In this document: positions 33,970 to 42,687 of the stretch, one piece after another
How positions within the stretch are numbered: position 1 is the first letter of the stretch
How the letters are laid out: the number at the start of each line of letters is the position of its first letter
NCBI GenBank assembly: GCA_024860875.1
Contig: JACPSZ010000017.1
Coordinates: 169,909 to 233,908 of the forward strand
Origin: Nitrososphaerota archaeon
Lineage (GTDB): Archaea; Thermoproteota; Nitrososphaeria; Nitrososphaerales; UBA57
Direction: 5' to 3'
Length of the DNA: 64,000 bases
The notes under the pieces: model-generated
Databases searched by the model: none
The model's input: the letters and a program-made list of their open reading frames with translations, nothing else
What the model was told of the DNA's origin: nothing
Translations under genes and position numbers: made by a program

Positions 33970-34533
33970 TTACTTGCATGTCACCGTTATTGGAACAGAA
34001 ATTTTCTTTGTGCTTCCCTTCTCCCCAAATATGTGCCTTCCCCAGCTTGCCTTTGCATACGCCTTGAGAGTATGTTTTCCCTTTCCTAGATCGGAGCCTA
34101 AAACGCGGAAGGTCTTTTCAACATCAAACAACATCGTTCTACTGTTGCCTTCATCTTTAGGTATGGTCGGCTCTCTCCCTTCAAGTATTATCATTACCCA
34201 GATCTTTTTGCTGTAATCAGGATTCAAATCGGGATTGCGCGTCCAGTAAAATGATGCCTTTCTAACAAATTTTTGAGTGACAAGGGTTTTTGAAATGACG
34301 CCGCCCTTCTTTATTCCTACATTATACGTCATTCTGTACAGTTTATCCCAGTTCTCATATGCTTTATGCCAAGTTTCTTGGTTAAAAGCGTCTCTGGCTC
34401 CTCCAGCAAGCGAAAATCTTACGGTAAGGTCAAGAGTTTCGTCGAACCTGACAGAAGGGCTAGAGGGAGTAAGAGAAATTCCTCGGATGTAGAGCTTCTC
34501 TAAACCTTTTAGAGGTTCGAACTTGCGTTCCAT
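33970..34533 (-). CDS. Beta-rich protein of unknown function
   Basis: A 187-residue soluble protein with no signal peptide. It looks like one or two beta-sandwich domains (SPSVRFDETLDLTVRFSL, KKIWVMIILEG, KGKHTLKAYAKASWG, KISVPITVTCK). No catalytic motif is recognised. It is co-transcribed with the winged-helix gene and lies 23 bases downstream of the Tes homologue, so it may be read from the same promoter. Confidence 0.7.
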   Translation of the reverse strand: MERKFEPLKGLEKLYIRGISLTPSSPSVRFDETLDLTVRFSLAGGARDAFNQETWHKAYENWDKLYRMTYNVGIKKGGVISKTLVTQKFVRKASFYWTRNPDLNPDYSKKIWVMIILEGREPTIPKDEGNSRTMLFDVEKTFRVLGSDLGKGKHTLKAYAKASWGRHIFGEKGSTKKISVPITVTCK

Positions 34534-34556
34534 GAACCGTTAACCGTCAAAAAAAA

Positions 34557-36224
34557 TCAAGTGCCTGTAATAGGCTCTATGTGGGCTGCCTGTGTCGCGC
34601 AGGCCATCTGGTTCATTTCGTGCTTCTGTATGTTTCTTCTCATGGTTCCTCTATACAGTCTCTGCTCCAGCTTCTCTCCGGTCTTCTTCTCCCATTCCTC
34701 TATTGGAATGCCATACTTCTGCTGAATCCTGTCTCTGTACCACTCTGGTATAACATTGAATGAGCAGAACGGGATGATTCTCAGGTCAGGAGTTACATAG
34801 TGGATGTCGCATCTTTGTAATCTTTCCTCGTCTTGGTTGTACTTGTCTTGGAAGTGCATCATTCCGAGGAACATGCTGTTCAGGTGGAACTGTCCTACTG
34901 ACGAATAATCATGCTTCAATAGAGCTGCTGTAAGGAGCTTTGCAAGGCTCAGGCCCTTTGGCTGCTTCTCCTTGTTGACAAAGCTGTTGATCTTTGAAAG
35001 GAACTTTGCCGCTATCAAATATCTGTTTGCTCCAGATTCTAGCTCCTCCGTCTTCTCTTCGAGGAATTCCAACATGCCTTTGATGTCAACGAACTTGGTG
35101 ATTGGGATGAGCTTCTTTGTCTCTGGGTCGAAGAACACATAGGTTCCTGCGCCGCATGCGAAGTGTATCGACAGCTCGTACTGTGGTTTCTTCGTGAATG
35201 CTTCGACAAAGTGCGTTACTGGTGAGCAGCTTGGAATAGGGAACCAGTCATCCTTTGTTACTTCGCCGTTGGTCTGCTCTTCGACGCGTTCGATGCAGTC
35301 CGGGATGGTAATTCTGTATTTCTCCCTCTCCTTCTTGGACATACGTCCAGTGAGAGAAACTGGTTGGTAACTGATTGCTCGAACAGTGTCGATGTTGGTC
35401 TGAGCGAATCTCAGTATGTCTCCGAGTTCATGGTCGTTGATGCTTTTGATGCATGTTGGGACTAGGACTACTCCTAGATGTGCCTTCCTACATGCCTCGA
35501 TTGTATGCGGAGCTTCCCAATGATTCTTAGGATTTGTCTTTGCAGTTGTTCCATCGAAACTCAAGTACAGGTTGCTTACGCCAGCCTTCTTGAGAGTCAT
35601 CGCCAAGTCAGGACGCAACGCTATGTTGATGCCGTTCGTGTTCAGTTGCACATGACTGACGCCCTCACGTTTGATCATACTGACTATCTCAGGTAGGTCG
35701 TCCCTTAGTGTTGGTTCGCCGCCCGTGATCTGCATTGAATTTCCAGGAACAGGCCGCTGTGCGCGAAGTGTTCTGATCATCGCAGTCATCTGCTCCATAG
35801 TTGGCTCGTAGACGTACGCTCCTTCCAATCCTTTCTTCACATAGAAGAAGCAATACCAGCACGTGAGGTCGCAACGGTTGGTAATGATCATGTTGCCCAA
35901 ACCTGTGTGCGAGAGATGGTTTGAACAGAGTCCGCAGTTCGTCGGGCATGCACACTTTTCGATGGGCACGTTCGGTGCAAGTGTACCCTTTCCGTCCATC
36001 CAATATGTGCTGAACTTCTTGTACATTTCGTAGGAGCCGAAGTAGAGCTCTTCACACTCACCGTGCGTTGGACATATCTTGCTCATGAAGACTTTGCCGT
36101 CGCGCTCGAAGACATTTGCTGGAAGGATCTTGAGACAGTCTGGACATACACTCTGCGTTTGCCTAATGAAATTCTTAATCTTGCTAGTTTCAATCGGTTT
36201 TTCAATATGAATAAGCTGGGCCAT
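34557..36224 (-). CDS. tes: Radical SAM enzyme, tetraether lipid synthase (Tes) homologue
   Basis: A radical SAM protein of 555 residues matching the Tes/MJ0619-type family, which joins archaeol chains into macrocyclic or tetraether (GDGT) membrane lipids. The N-terminus has cysteine pairs for an extra metal centre (CPDC near 27, CPTHG near 52, CACPTNCGLC near 92). The SAM-cluster motif CDLTCWYC (C-x3-C-x2-C) is near 120. QITGGEPTLRDDLPE near 162 and LYLSFDG near 215 follow the radical SAM order. Further Cys (IPSCSP, FACGAG, RCD, PFCSF) fit additional clusters. The ATG at 36224 is preferred; a GTG at 36233 is in frame. The AT-rich promoter is shared with the divergent TrmB gene. Confidence 0.85.
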   Translation of the reverse strand: MAQLIHIEKPIETSKIKNFIRQTQSVCPDCLKILPANVFERDGKVFMSKICPTHGECEELYFGSYEMYKKFSTYWMDGKGTLAPNVPIEKCACPTNCGLCSNHLSHTGLGNMIITNRCDLTCWYCFFYVKKGLEGAYVYEPTMEQMTAMIRTLRAQRPVPGNSMQITGGEPTLRDDLPEIVSMIKREGVSHVQLNTNGINIALRPDLAMTLKKAGVSNLYLSFDGTTAKTNPKNHWEAPHTIEACRKAHLGVVLVPTCIKSINDHELGDILRFAQTNIDTVRAISYQPVSLTGRMSKKEREKYRITIPDCIERVEEQTNGEVTKDDWFPIPSCSPVTHFVEAFTKKPQYELSIHFACGAGTYVFFDPETKKLIPITKFVDIKGMLEFLEEKTEELESGANRYLIAAKFLSKINSFVNKEKQPKGLSLAKLLTAALLKHDYSSVGQFHLNSMFLGMMHFQDKYNQDEERLQRCDIHYVTPDLRIIPFCSFNVIPEWYRDRIQQKYGIPIEEWEKKTGEKLEQRLYRGTMRRNIQKHEMNQMACATQAAHIEPITGT

Positions 36225-36256
36225 AATTACCACTGTTGGTGGTGCGGATTACTGGG

Positions 36257-36272
36257 TGTTAATTAATAAGCA
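36257..36272. promoter_or_regulatory. Shared AT-rich promoter between tes and the TrmB-like regulator
   Basis: TGTTAATTAATAAGCA reads as a TATA box on both strands. On the minus strand it lies about 26 bases from 36238, next to the tes start. On the plus strand it predicts transcription from about 36290, giving a 13-base leader with AAGGGG before the ATG at 36303. Binding of a regulator here would affect both genes. Confidence 0.55.
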
Positions 36273-36302
36273 TTTCAAACGCTTCCGAAGGGGAAAAGTG
36301 TT

Positions 36303-37073
36303 ATGGCCATAAGCGAGAAGACCGAACGCGCTCTGCTCGATCTAGGCTTGACGAGCTATGAAATAAAGACTTACTCGGCTTTGGTCCAATATGGCCCGAT
36401 GACTGCCATAAACATAAGCAAGCAGTCCAACGTTCCTTATTCGAAGGTTTACGATGTTTTGAGCAGTCTCGAAAGGAAGGGCTGGATAGAGACTGATCAT
36501 AACAGGCCGAGCAAGTTCTACCCCAAGCCTCCTTCAACATCTCTTGAGACGATGCGGATGAAAATTGACGCTGACAGGAAGAAGAACGAAACTCAGGTAA
36601 TTTCCGAACTATTCCCTCTGTTTGAGAAGAGGGGAAGCAAGGAACGTCCGGACATCTGGATCGTAAGAGGGCAGTTTAACATTCTAACCAAACTGAAAGA
36701 AATGCTTGAATCCTGCACGACAGAGTTGATGGTCGCTACTCCTCTGGTTCTTGATGCCATCATTGATCTTGCAGCCCCGTTGATGATGACCTTGAAGAGC
36801 AAAGGCGTGAGAATTAGGGTGATGTGCACTGAAAATGCTGGTGAAAACCATCTGAAAAGCATCTCCAAGTGGGGGGAAATTAGAGTCAGAAGCCAAATGT
36901 TCGCTGGAGGAGCGATTAGTGATTCAAGGGAAGTGCTGATACTGCTTGGAGCTGATGAACCATCTTCAGCAGTCGCAATATGGGCTGACCATCCCTCGCT
37001 AGCGAATTTTGCAACAAACTATTTCCAGTACCTCTGGAACGATTCGAAGCCTTACAGCAGGTCTTCAGCTTGA
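36303..37073 (+). CDS. TrmB-family transcriptional regulator
   Basis: A 256-residue regulator. The TrmB winged helix is at the N-terminus (LLDLGLTSYEIKTYSALVQYG, then ISKQSNVPYSKVYDVLSSLERKGWI near 40-64). A C-terminal effector-like domain contains WIVRGQFNILTKLKEMLESC and a phospholipase-D-like fold pattern (TELMVATPLVLDAI, KGVRIRVMCTENAG). TrmB-like proteins sense sugars or other small ligands. It overlaps the following HTH gene by three bases and is divergent from tes across a shared promoter, so control of lipid cyclisation or tetraether formation is a reasonable guess. Confidence 0.88.
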   Translation: MAISEKTERALLDLGLTSYEIKTYSALVQYGPMTAINISKQSNVPYSKVYDVLSSLERKGWIETDHNRPSKFYPKPPSTSLETMRMKIDADRKKNETQVISELFPLFEKRGSKERPDIWIVRGQFNILTKLKEMLESCTTELMVATPLVLDAIIDLAAPLMMTLKSKGVRIRVMCTENAGENHLKSISKWGEIRVRSQMFAGGAISDSREVLILLGADEPSSAVAIWADHPSLANFATNYFQYLWNDSKPYSRSSA

Positions 37074-37423
37074 GAAAAGAATCGGAACTTGTAGAGCACT
37101 TGCAAATTCTTGGATTGAATAAGGATGAAGCACGGATTTACATCTACTTGGTGCAGAATGGTAGTGTAGACGAGAGAAGGATTCTTTCGGTGCTGAAGGT
37201 TGAAGCCAAATCAGCTATTGATTCATTGATCGACAAAGGCACTATAATCAAAGACCCTTCTAATTCTTCAAGTTTCCTAGCACTACACCCAAGAAACGCT
37301 GCTGCCAATTTGTACAAACTTCAGGAAGACAAGGCGATAAATGATCTCAGAGAGAAGAGGAGGGTTGCGGACAGACTTGGCATGGTTCTCGAGCCTGTCT
37401 TTGAAGGGTCGCAGCGCAAGTAG
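37070..37423 (+). CDS. Small TrmB-like helix-turn-helix protein
   Basis: A 117-residue protein with the TrmB-type start LQILGLNKDEARIYIYLVQNG, then a helix-turn-helix and wing (RILSVLKVEAKSAIDSLIDKGTIIKD). It has a charged C-terminal helix but no effector domain. The start TTG at 37070 overlaps the TGA of the larger TrmB gene, implying translational coupling. It could form heterodimers with it; that is inference. Confidence 0.78.
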   Translation: MRKESELVEHLQILGLNKDEARIYIYLVQNGSVDERRILSVLKVEAKSAIDSLIDKGTIIKDPSNSSSFLALHPRNAAANLYKLQEDKAINDLREKRRVADRLGMVLEPVFEGSQRK

Positions 37424-37535
37424 CCTTCCAGATAATCCCGTCATGAGTTGTTATGTGTTCGAGCATTTGGATAGTTACAATATAGATTATACATAATATT
37501 TTTATAATATCTATTGTGTATTCACTAATAATAAA

Positions 37536-37736
37536 ATGATCCATGTAAAGCACCCAAAGCATGCAGAACGAAGGTTGGCAATGGTCTTTGGCTGGGAAGC
37601 TACCAAGACAATACTCAAGGTTATCGAGGAAGGTCAGATTGAAGAGGTCTTTGGTTCTCGTGCTAATTTGATTAAAAAGATAGTGGAAGGAGAAATTTCA
37701 GAGCTGAATAAAGTGTCTTTTAATCTCACCGAATGA
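37536..37736 (+). CDS. Small protein, paralogue of the protein at 37841
   Basis: A 66-residue protein of unknown function. The core MVFGWEATKTILKVIEEGQIEEVFGS matches the neighbour's LVFGKEGAQTIHYAMEKNMMEEAFGS, followed by a shared helix (ANLIKKIVEGE / AEVIRQIGAGE). TTTTTATAATATC at 37499-37511 lies at leaderless distance from the ATG. A short all-helical adaptor or DNA-binding protein is possible; nothing more specific can be said. Confidence 0.6.
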   Translation: MIHVKHPKHAERRLAMVFGWEATKTILKVIEEGQIEEVFGSRANLIKKIVEGEISELNKVSFNLTE

Positions 37737-37840
37737 TCATGGGTGTCATTTCAGTAAGAAATAGCGTATAATATTGACCTTCTAGCATCCGGACCTCAAA
37801 TCCACAGAATATATATTTAGAATCTACATGGTAAATCAGT

Positions 37841-38080
37841 ATGAATATCATGGAGAAAACGAATAGATTAAGGGCTGAGGAATGGAATAGCGTAGAGGGG
37901 AACCTTGTGCTTGTGTTTGGCAAGGAAGGAGCTCAAACAATACACTATGCCATGGAGAAGAACATGATGGAGGAAGCGTTCGGCTCAGCTGCAGAGGTAA
38001 TTCGCCAGATAGGAGCAGGGGAACATCCTGAAATTCGGCGAAGATCTTTTTCTAACCAGCGGAGTTTCATATCAGTATGA
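37841..38080 (+). CDS. Small protein, paralogue of the protein at 37536
   Basis: A 79-residue protein sharing its central ~40 residues with the protein at 37536 and carrying a longer basic C-terminus (RRRSFSNQRSF). GAATATATATTTAG at 37805-37818 is a strong TATA box centred about 28 bases upstream of the ATG. Each of the pair has its own promoter, so they are probably expressed separately. Confidence 0.6.
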   Translation: MNIMEKTNRLRAEEWNSVEGNLVLVFGKEGAQTIHYAMEKNMMEEAFGSAAEVIRQIGAGEHPEIRRRSFSNQRSFISV

Positions 38081-38270
38081 ATTGGATAATACGCACATCA
38101 TCCATATTGGCTAATAGGATTTGGCAAAAAAGTTATCTTATCAGTTCGCTTTTAAGAGAATTGTGAAGACTAAATGACCTCTATCTCTATCGTATTTGGT
38201 GCAAGCGGTAATATTTCAATTGACGAGCGGTGGAATTAAAAGAAGGGTATACTATTAGTGGGTTTGAATA

Positions 38271-39377
38271 ATGGAATCTTCGAAACAAATTGACGAGCTT
38301 ACCAGACTAATAGAGGTAGTTGCTAGGCTAGGCCCTCGAAACGTACCTGATATCGCCCACGAACTCTCAATCCCCATCGAAACTGCAAGGCATAGACTGA
38401 AAAAGCAACTCCTACAAAGGGGGATCAGGATACACGCTAGTATTGATTTTGGGAAGCTTGATTTAGAGAGGTCTTGGGCTTTTCTTGATTTTGAGGAGGG
38501 GTATAGAGGGCAAGAGTCTAAAATTGCAAGAGCTCTTGCTGATGTGGCCTATTTGACATACTTTGCTAGAACCATGCCTGAAGAGAGGTTTCTTGCCCAA
38601 TTCGCTGTTCCTAGATCCAAGCTTGAAGAGCATGAGAGATTTCTTTCTGGACTGGTCGAAGGTGGAATCCTAGGAAGATACAAGAAACATAATCTTTCAT
38701 GGATGAGACATATTTCAATGAAACCAAACCTTTACAATTTCAGGAGGCGTGTTTGGGATATTGACTGGGAGGCCCTTGATAGGTTGAAGCTAATTCCCGA
38801 ACTACCAGATATAAGCAAAATCATGCCATTTGACAAGAAGGATCTCCTTATACTGAAGGAGCTGCAGCAAGACTCTGCCATCCAATTTGTGGACATCGCG
38901 AACAAGCTAAAGATAGACGTAAAGACTCTTCTGTACCATTATCACTCGCACATAGCGAACAGAGGTTTTGTCTCAAAGTACATAGTAAGATGGATAGGCG
39001 AGCCTAAGGATATCCGCAAGTATGCAATATTACATGCAAAGGCAGTGATTAGGAACGTGTCTGAAAATGAGCTGCTATCAGTGCAGGATACCTTCGCCAA
39101 ACTGCCATTCACTTGGTCTGATTCATATTCCTCTGAAGATGGTTTCTACCTTGCAGACCTAGTATTACCAGTTCCACAGTATGTAGATGCACTATCTTTC
39201 CTCCAAAGAAATCTCAGAGATTCGAAACGAAAGATCGAAATTTTAGTACTCGATCCTCAATTCGGTTCAACATTTACTTTGCCGCATCATATGTTTGAAG
39301 ATGAATCAGGTTGGATGTTTGAAACCCAAACTGCACTGCAGAGATTCAAGACGCTTACAACTGTCCAGAGCGAATAG
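38271..39377 (+). CDS. Two-headed HTH regulator (Lrp/AsnC-like)
   Basis: A 368-residue DNA-binding protein with two helix-turn-helix units. One is at the N-terminus (NVPDIAHELSIPIETARHRLKKQL near 25-48). The other is central (KKDLLILKELQQDSAIQFVDIANKLKIDVKTLLYHYH near 190-226), which has the Lrp-type layout. Regions after each HTH look like degenerate RAM-type or ligand domains. No effector is identifiable. TATACTATT near 38247 supports the ATG at 38271. The gene ends 15 bases before a bidirectional terminator. The 190 bases before it hold only a possible 21-codon frame (38174-38239) of doubtful status. Confidence 0.75.
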   Translation: MESSKQIDELTRLIEVVARLGPRNVPDIAHELSIPIETARHRLKKQLLQRGIRIHASIDFGKLDLERSWAFLDFEEGYRGQESKIARALADVAYLTYFARTMPEERFLAQFAVPRSKLEEHERFLSGLVEGGILGRYKKHNLSWMRHISMKPNLYNFRRRVWDIDWEALDRLKLIPELPDISKIMPFDKKDLLILKELQQDSAIQFVDIANKLKIDVKTLLYHYHSHIANRGFVSKYIVRWIGEPKDIRKYAILHAKAVIRNVSENELLSVQDTFAKLPFTWSDSYSSEDGFYLADLVLPVPQYVDALSFLQRNLRDSKRKIEILVLDPQFGSTFTLPHHMFEDESGWMFETQTALQRFKTLTTVQSE

Positions 39378-39391
39378 GTAAAAAAAGGAGG

Positions 39392-39425
39392 AACTGTAGT
39401 GCCGCTCACCGGCATTACAGTTTTT
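39392..39425. terminator. Bidirectional terminator hairpin
   Basis: AACTGTAGTGCCG (39392-39404) and CGGCATTACAGTT (39410-39422) form a 13-bp stem with one G-T pair and the loop CTCAC. It is followed by TTTTT on the plus strand and by a T-run on the minus strand (AAAAAAA at 39380-39386). It separates the convergent HTH gene and the 41-residue gene. Confidence 0.75.
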
Positions 39426-39551
39426 CTACAGAGGTTCTAGCCCGCCAATCTCATCGAATGGATGAGGCCCTACTCCGAGAACTGTACCTACTACGGCCGC
39501 AGCTACCCCCAAGAGTAGGAGAGCGAGTCTGATCTTGCGATCGATCGACAT
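39426..39551 (-). CDS. 41-residue single-span membrane protein
   Basis: A short gene encoding a basic start (MSIDRKIRLA), one hydrophobic helix (LLLLGVAAAVVGTVLGVG) and a short acidic tail (GPHPFDEIGGLEPL). Its stop lies directly before a strong bidirectional terminator. A TATA-like GATTATTATG lies about 28 bases upstream on the minus strand. The balanced positive-inside topology and the terminator placement make it a believable gene. Its role is unknown. Confidence 0.55.
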   Translation of the reverse strand: MSIDRKIRLALLLLGVAAAVVGTVLGVGPHPFDEIGGLEPL

Positions 39552-39700
39552 AGCAAAAGATACGCCCATCTAGCTTGCATAATAATCTTTTCTTTTTCCA
39601 TAAAGTTTTTAGATATTTACCATGTATTTACTAAAGCACTATTCCCAATGGTACAAGAAGAGTTTGATAATAAGCCATAAGGAGAACGGGTGCTAGCAGA

Positions 39701-40648
39701 ATGCATAGGGATCTTGCTGATTCAGTGTTGCTAATCATAGCGGTGGCGTTGCTTAGCATGATGATCCTAGCGATGCCTCTTGGCGCTATTGCATTTTATG
39801 ATGGCGAATTAGGGAAAACGTATAACCCAAACAGCACAACTGACAAGCTCTTTGCGTTTGTGTTCGGTCTACCAATTTCAATACCAGTAATTACATCTTT
39901 CTCTACAGTGTTCGTCGCTTTCTGGCTCGTCTATATGGCTATGATGATGATTTCACTAAAAATGCCTAGCGCTTCTATCATATCAGTATTGAGAGGTAAT
40001 GCGAAACCTTTAGAGAATCCTCTTATTGCGGTTGCCGTAACATTCTCTGTTACATTTCTCACACTGAATCTGCTAGTCTCTGTGCAAAACTATCTTGGAA
40101 TACCATCAGGTGGCTTAAAGGATGCTGATCAATTATTGCTCTTTATACAAGCTACACTTGCCCCACTCCGAGAGGAGTTCGGGTTCAGGCTCTCTATAAT
40201 TGGAGTCTTTGCTGTTATCGCTGCCTTCAGAAGCAAAGGGCTACAAAGTTTTGGTTGTTTATTGTTTCCCAAAAAATATCTTCCAAGCACAAGATTTACC
40301 CGAAGAGCGCTTTTGCTGCTAAATGTTGGTAGCGCAATATATTTTGGAATTACCCATCTAATCTATGAGCCCGGGGTATGGCAGATAGGAAAGGTTTCGG
40401 AATCGGTCGTTGCTGGGCTTGCTCTAGGGTGGATTTACATAGAATACGGATTCTTTGCCGCGGTTTTGTTGCACTGGTCCTTTAATTATTTTCTTAGCGC
40501 ACTGCAGCTCTATGAAACTGCGTTCGGCTCTTTTGGTCTGTCACAGGCAGCAACGGCCCTCGTAAGTCTTCTGACAATCGTTTACATTGTCAATCTAGCT
40601 TACGCAACAATCAGAGCGGATAGCAAAAGGAATTTACCCTTGCAGTAA
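39701..40648 (+). CDS. CPBP-type intramembrane metalloprotease (CAAX protease/Rce1-like)
   Basis: A 315-residue polytopic membrane protein with about eight hydrophobic segments. The CPBP motifs are present: REEFGFR near 160 (EExxxR), FGITHLIYE near 208 (FxxxH) and LLHWSFNYF near 265 (HxxxN/B). These glutamyl-type intramembrane proteases cut prenylated or other membrane substrates; in archaea the targets are unknown. AAGGAGA at 39679 lies upstream of the ATG at a rather long distance. The PAC2 gene follows 14 bases on. Confidence 0.85.
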   Translation: MHRDLADSVLLIIAVALLSMMILAMPLGAIAFYDGELGKTYNPNSTTDKLFAFVFGLPISIPVITSFSTVFVAFWLVYMAMMMISLKMPSASIISVLRGNAKPLENPLIAVAVTFSVTFLTLNLLVSVQNYLGIPSGGLKDADQLLLFIQATLAPLREEFGFRLSIIGVFAVIAAFRSKGLQSFGCLLFPKKYLPSTRFTRRALLLLNVGSAIYFGITHLIYEPGVWQIGKVSESVVAGLALGWIYIEYGFFAAVLLHWSFNYFLSALQLYETAFGSFGLSQAATALVSLLTIVYIVNLAYATIRADSKRNLPLQ

Positions 40649-40661
40649 AACCATAGCAGCA

Positions 40662-41387
40662 TTGCAAAGTATTCAAATAAAGTTTCTGGAGATGCCCTCT
40701 GAAAAAGTTCCGGTGCTAATTTGCGGGATGCCCGACACTGGCTATGTTGGGAGGCTCGCTCCATATTATCTTACACAGGCGTTGAAAGCCAGCACAATTG
40801 CAGAACTCTATTCCAAATACTTCCCAGCCCAGATTCAGATCTATAAAGATGGTACGACAGGACTGCTGAAAGGAGAGTTATTCTGGTCAAAAGATACGAA
40901 TTTATTGATTTTCACAGGAGATTCGCAGGCCGCGACACCAGAAGGACAACATGTAGTCTCCGAAAAGATAGTTAAGATTGGCAGTGAGTTGGGAGTGAAG
41001 AAGGTATTTACTCTTGGTGCCTTTATAACAGGAGCGATGGTAAAAGATCCTTCTGTGTACGGGACGGCGACTTCCCCCGAGCTCTTGGGAGAGCTTCGAG
41101 TTCATAATGTGAAAACTATGAGCGAAGGTGCAATTACAGGAATGAACGGCTTGCTCTTCGGTCTCGCAAAAATGTACGGTATGGATAGCGTTGGACTATA
41201 TGGAGAAACTTCTGGATTTGGGGCTGACGAAAAGGCTGCAAAGGCCATACTCAAAGTGCTCGAAAAGATACTCAACGTGGCTCTGGATTACTCAGCAATC
41301 AAACCAGACAAAACCGTTTTATCTGGAGAAGATCAGAATCCCGAGTCTGAAGAAGGCCATAATAATGATCGTGGGTATATACGATAA
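40662..41387 (+). CDS. PAC2 family protein (proteasome-assembly-chaperone-like)
   Basis: A 241-residue cytoplasmic protein of the PAC2/archaeal PbaB-like group, some members of which help proteasome assembly. Characteristic blocks are VLICGMPDTGYVGRLAPYYL near 20, FTGDSQAATPEGQHVVSEKI near 84, VFTLGAFITG near 110 and GAITGMNGLLFGLAKMYGM near 150. The TTG at 40662 is used. A short acidic tail follows residue 225. It follows the CPBP protease gene by 14 bases, probably in one transcript, and meets the next minus-strand gene end to end with no gap. Confidence 0.9.
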   Translation: MQSIQIKFLEMPSEKVPVLICGMPDTGYVGRLAPYYLTQALKASTIAELYSKYFPAQIQIYKDGTTGLLKGELFWSKDTNLLIFTGDSQAATPEGQHVVSEKIVKIGSELGVKKVFTLGAFITGAMVKDPSVYGTATSPELLGELRVHNVKTMSEGAITGMNGLLFGLAKMYGMDSVGLYGETSGFGADEKAAKAILKVLEKILNVALDYSAIKPDKTVLSGEDQNPESEEGHNNDRGYIR

Positions 41388-41846
41388 CTAGCGCTTTCTG
41401 CAGCTGACAGAGAATATGGCAGTTGCATCGGATCTCATGATTTCCCGATATTCATTTTCTGTAAGATCAAAACGAAGCTCGTAATTGGGGCATGGTACTG
41501 CGAATGAGGAGGGGTCTTTCTTGGGTGTATAGAACATTACTCTGTACTCGGTTTCATCCATTGATGATGTATTTGGAATTCTGTGCACCTTCCTTCTGTC
41601 CACCCTTTCGATTCTGGAAATTAGTACATCGTGAGGGCCTATCTGTTCCCCATCTTTTGACTGCAGTGCAACAACTATGCTACTCCCGACAAGATCGCGA
41701 GTGGGTTCAATGGCAAATTTTGTAAGGCTGGCTTCGTTGAGAGTTATCCTCGACGGATATCTACCAATGGCTTCAATAACGTAGGGCTGGTTGGCAACAT
41801 TTGAGATTTTGAGGTCTGTGACATAGAGGTCTTTTTCCAGCTGCAT
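41388..41846 (-). CDS. Beta-rich protein of unknown function
   Basis: A 152-residue soluble protein dominated by beta strands (LYVTDLKISNV, PYVIEAIGRYP, SSIVVALQSKDGE, YRVMFYTPKK, YELRFDLTENEY). Two or three Cys occur (VPCPNYEL, SVSCRKR). No family is recognised. Its stop abuts the PAC2 stop. Confidence 0.65.
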   Translation of the reverse strand: MQLEKDLYVTDLKISNVANQPYVIEAIGRYPSRITLNEASLTKFAIEPTRDLVGSSIVVALQSKDGEQIGPHDVLISRIERVDRRKVHRIPNTSSMDETEYRVMFYTPKKDPSSFAVPCPNYELRFDLTENEYREIMRSDATAIFSVSCRKR

Positions 41847-42048
41847 GTTTTGTACTTCTATTCAGAGTTTATTATAGCCTATTTGTTGTTTTATTGTGAT
41901 CACCTAGTTTTCTGGCTCCCTTTTTCCAATTTAGAGCTTATGACATGGTAGAGCAATCCATTCAATTCCCGCCCCTGCACAAAGGGGGCCCGTATAGGGG
42001 GATACTTGAATTCGTCTCCCGCCAGAAAATGTTCAGACTGCCCGGGGG

Positions 42049-42176
42049 GCGCCGCATGGTAGGAACAGCCTCCTAGAGACCACGAAAGTGGGGATCCTCG
42101 GGAGGGATTTGAATCTTAAGTAGAAAAGCACCCAAATGCTAAGTACCAAGATGCGGTCGAGTGGATTTGAACCCGT
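42049..42176 (-). repeat. Direct repeat copy A with tRNA 3'-end-like fragments
   Basis: About 128 bases repeated at 45432-45560 in the same orientation, with few differences. On the minus strand the block ends in a T-arm-like GGGTTCAAATCC followed by CGACCGCA, like the T-loop and acceptor strand of a tRNA. A second TTCAAATCCC lies about 60 bases away. No matching 5' half (GCGGTCG) is present, so this is a fragment, not a tRNA gene. The 457 bases between 41847 and 42303 hold no protein gene; 41940-42030 contains two further weak T-arm-like pieces. Confidence 0.7.
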
Positions 42177-42303
42177 TGCATCAGCTCGCATTGCTAATCG
42201 CTTAACCTCCGAGGCTAATGTCTACTAGACTTTTATGCTGTCTATGATTTAGGCCCCGAAGATGTGATTTAAAGGTAAGCGAAGTTCGATTACAGATGGT
42301 CCG

Positions 42304-42687
42304 ATGATCGAACTTCCAACCGAAGACGACATAATACAGTTGAACAAGGAAATCCTCAAGACCATTAAAGTCAAGAAGGCTGACAAGCATAAAGTTGTCA
42401 AGGAGGCAGCGATCGCGCAGGCTATCGAGTCAGCTAGGAAGAGTCCAGGGGACCTGTACGACAAAGCAACCATACCTCTGATTAACTTAGTACAAGGGCA
42501 TCCCTTCGATAGCGGGAACCGCAGAACAGCGTTTGCAGCGGCCATGACGTTTTTGAGGCTCAACGGAGAATGTCCGAAAGTGGTACATGATGCCAAAGTG
42601 TTGCAGGGCATTAGAGAAGGATTTTATACGAAGGATGAGGTCAAGAAATGGTTGAAATGGTATGGCATCAGAACGTTCAATCGTTAA
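42304..42687 (+). CDS. Doc-like (Fic superfamily) putative toxin
   Basis: A 127-residue protein with the Fic/Doc active-site motif HPFDSGNRRTAFAAAMTFL near 60-78 (HPFxxGNRR...). Doc proteins inactivate EF-Tu by phosphorylation, while Fic proteins AMPylate targets. The Doc-like length and the missing N-terminal inhibitory helix favour a toxin. No Phd antitoxin gene precedes it. A 47-residue frame overlaps its 3' end and may encode a partner. It sits alone between two tRNA-fragment boundaries. Confidence 0.8.
   Translation: MIELPTEDDIIQLNKEILKTIKVKKADKHKVVKEAAIAQAIESARKSPGDLYDKATIPLINLVQGHPFDSGNRRTAFAAAMTFLRLNGECPKVVHDAKVLQGIREGFYTKDEVKKWLKWYGIRTFNR

Noticed and set aside
38174..38239. 21-codon frame (MTSISIVFGASGNIS...) before the two-headed HTH gene
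   Set aside because: Too short, without clear promoter spacing or recognised pattern; mentioned only within the neighbouring entry.
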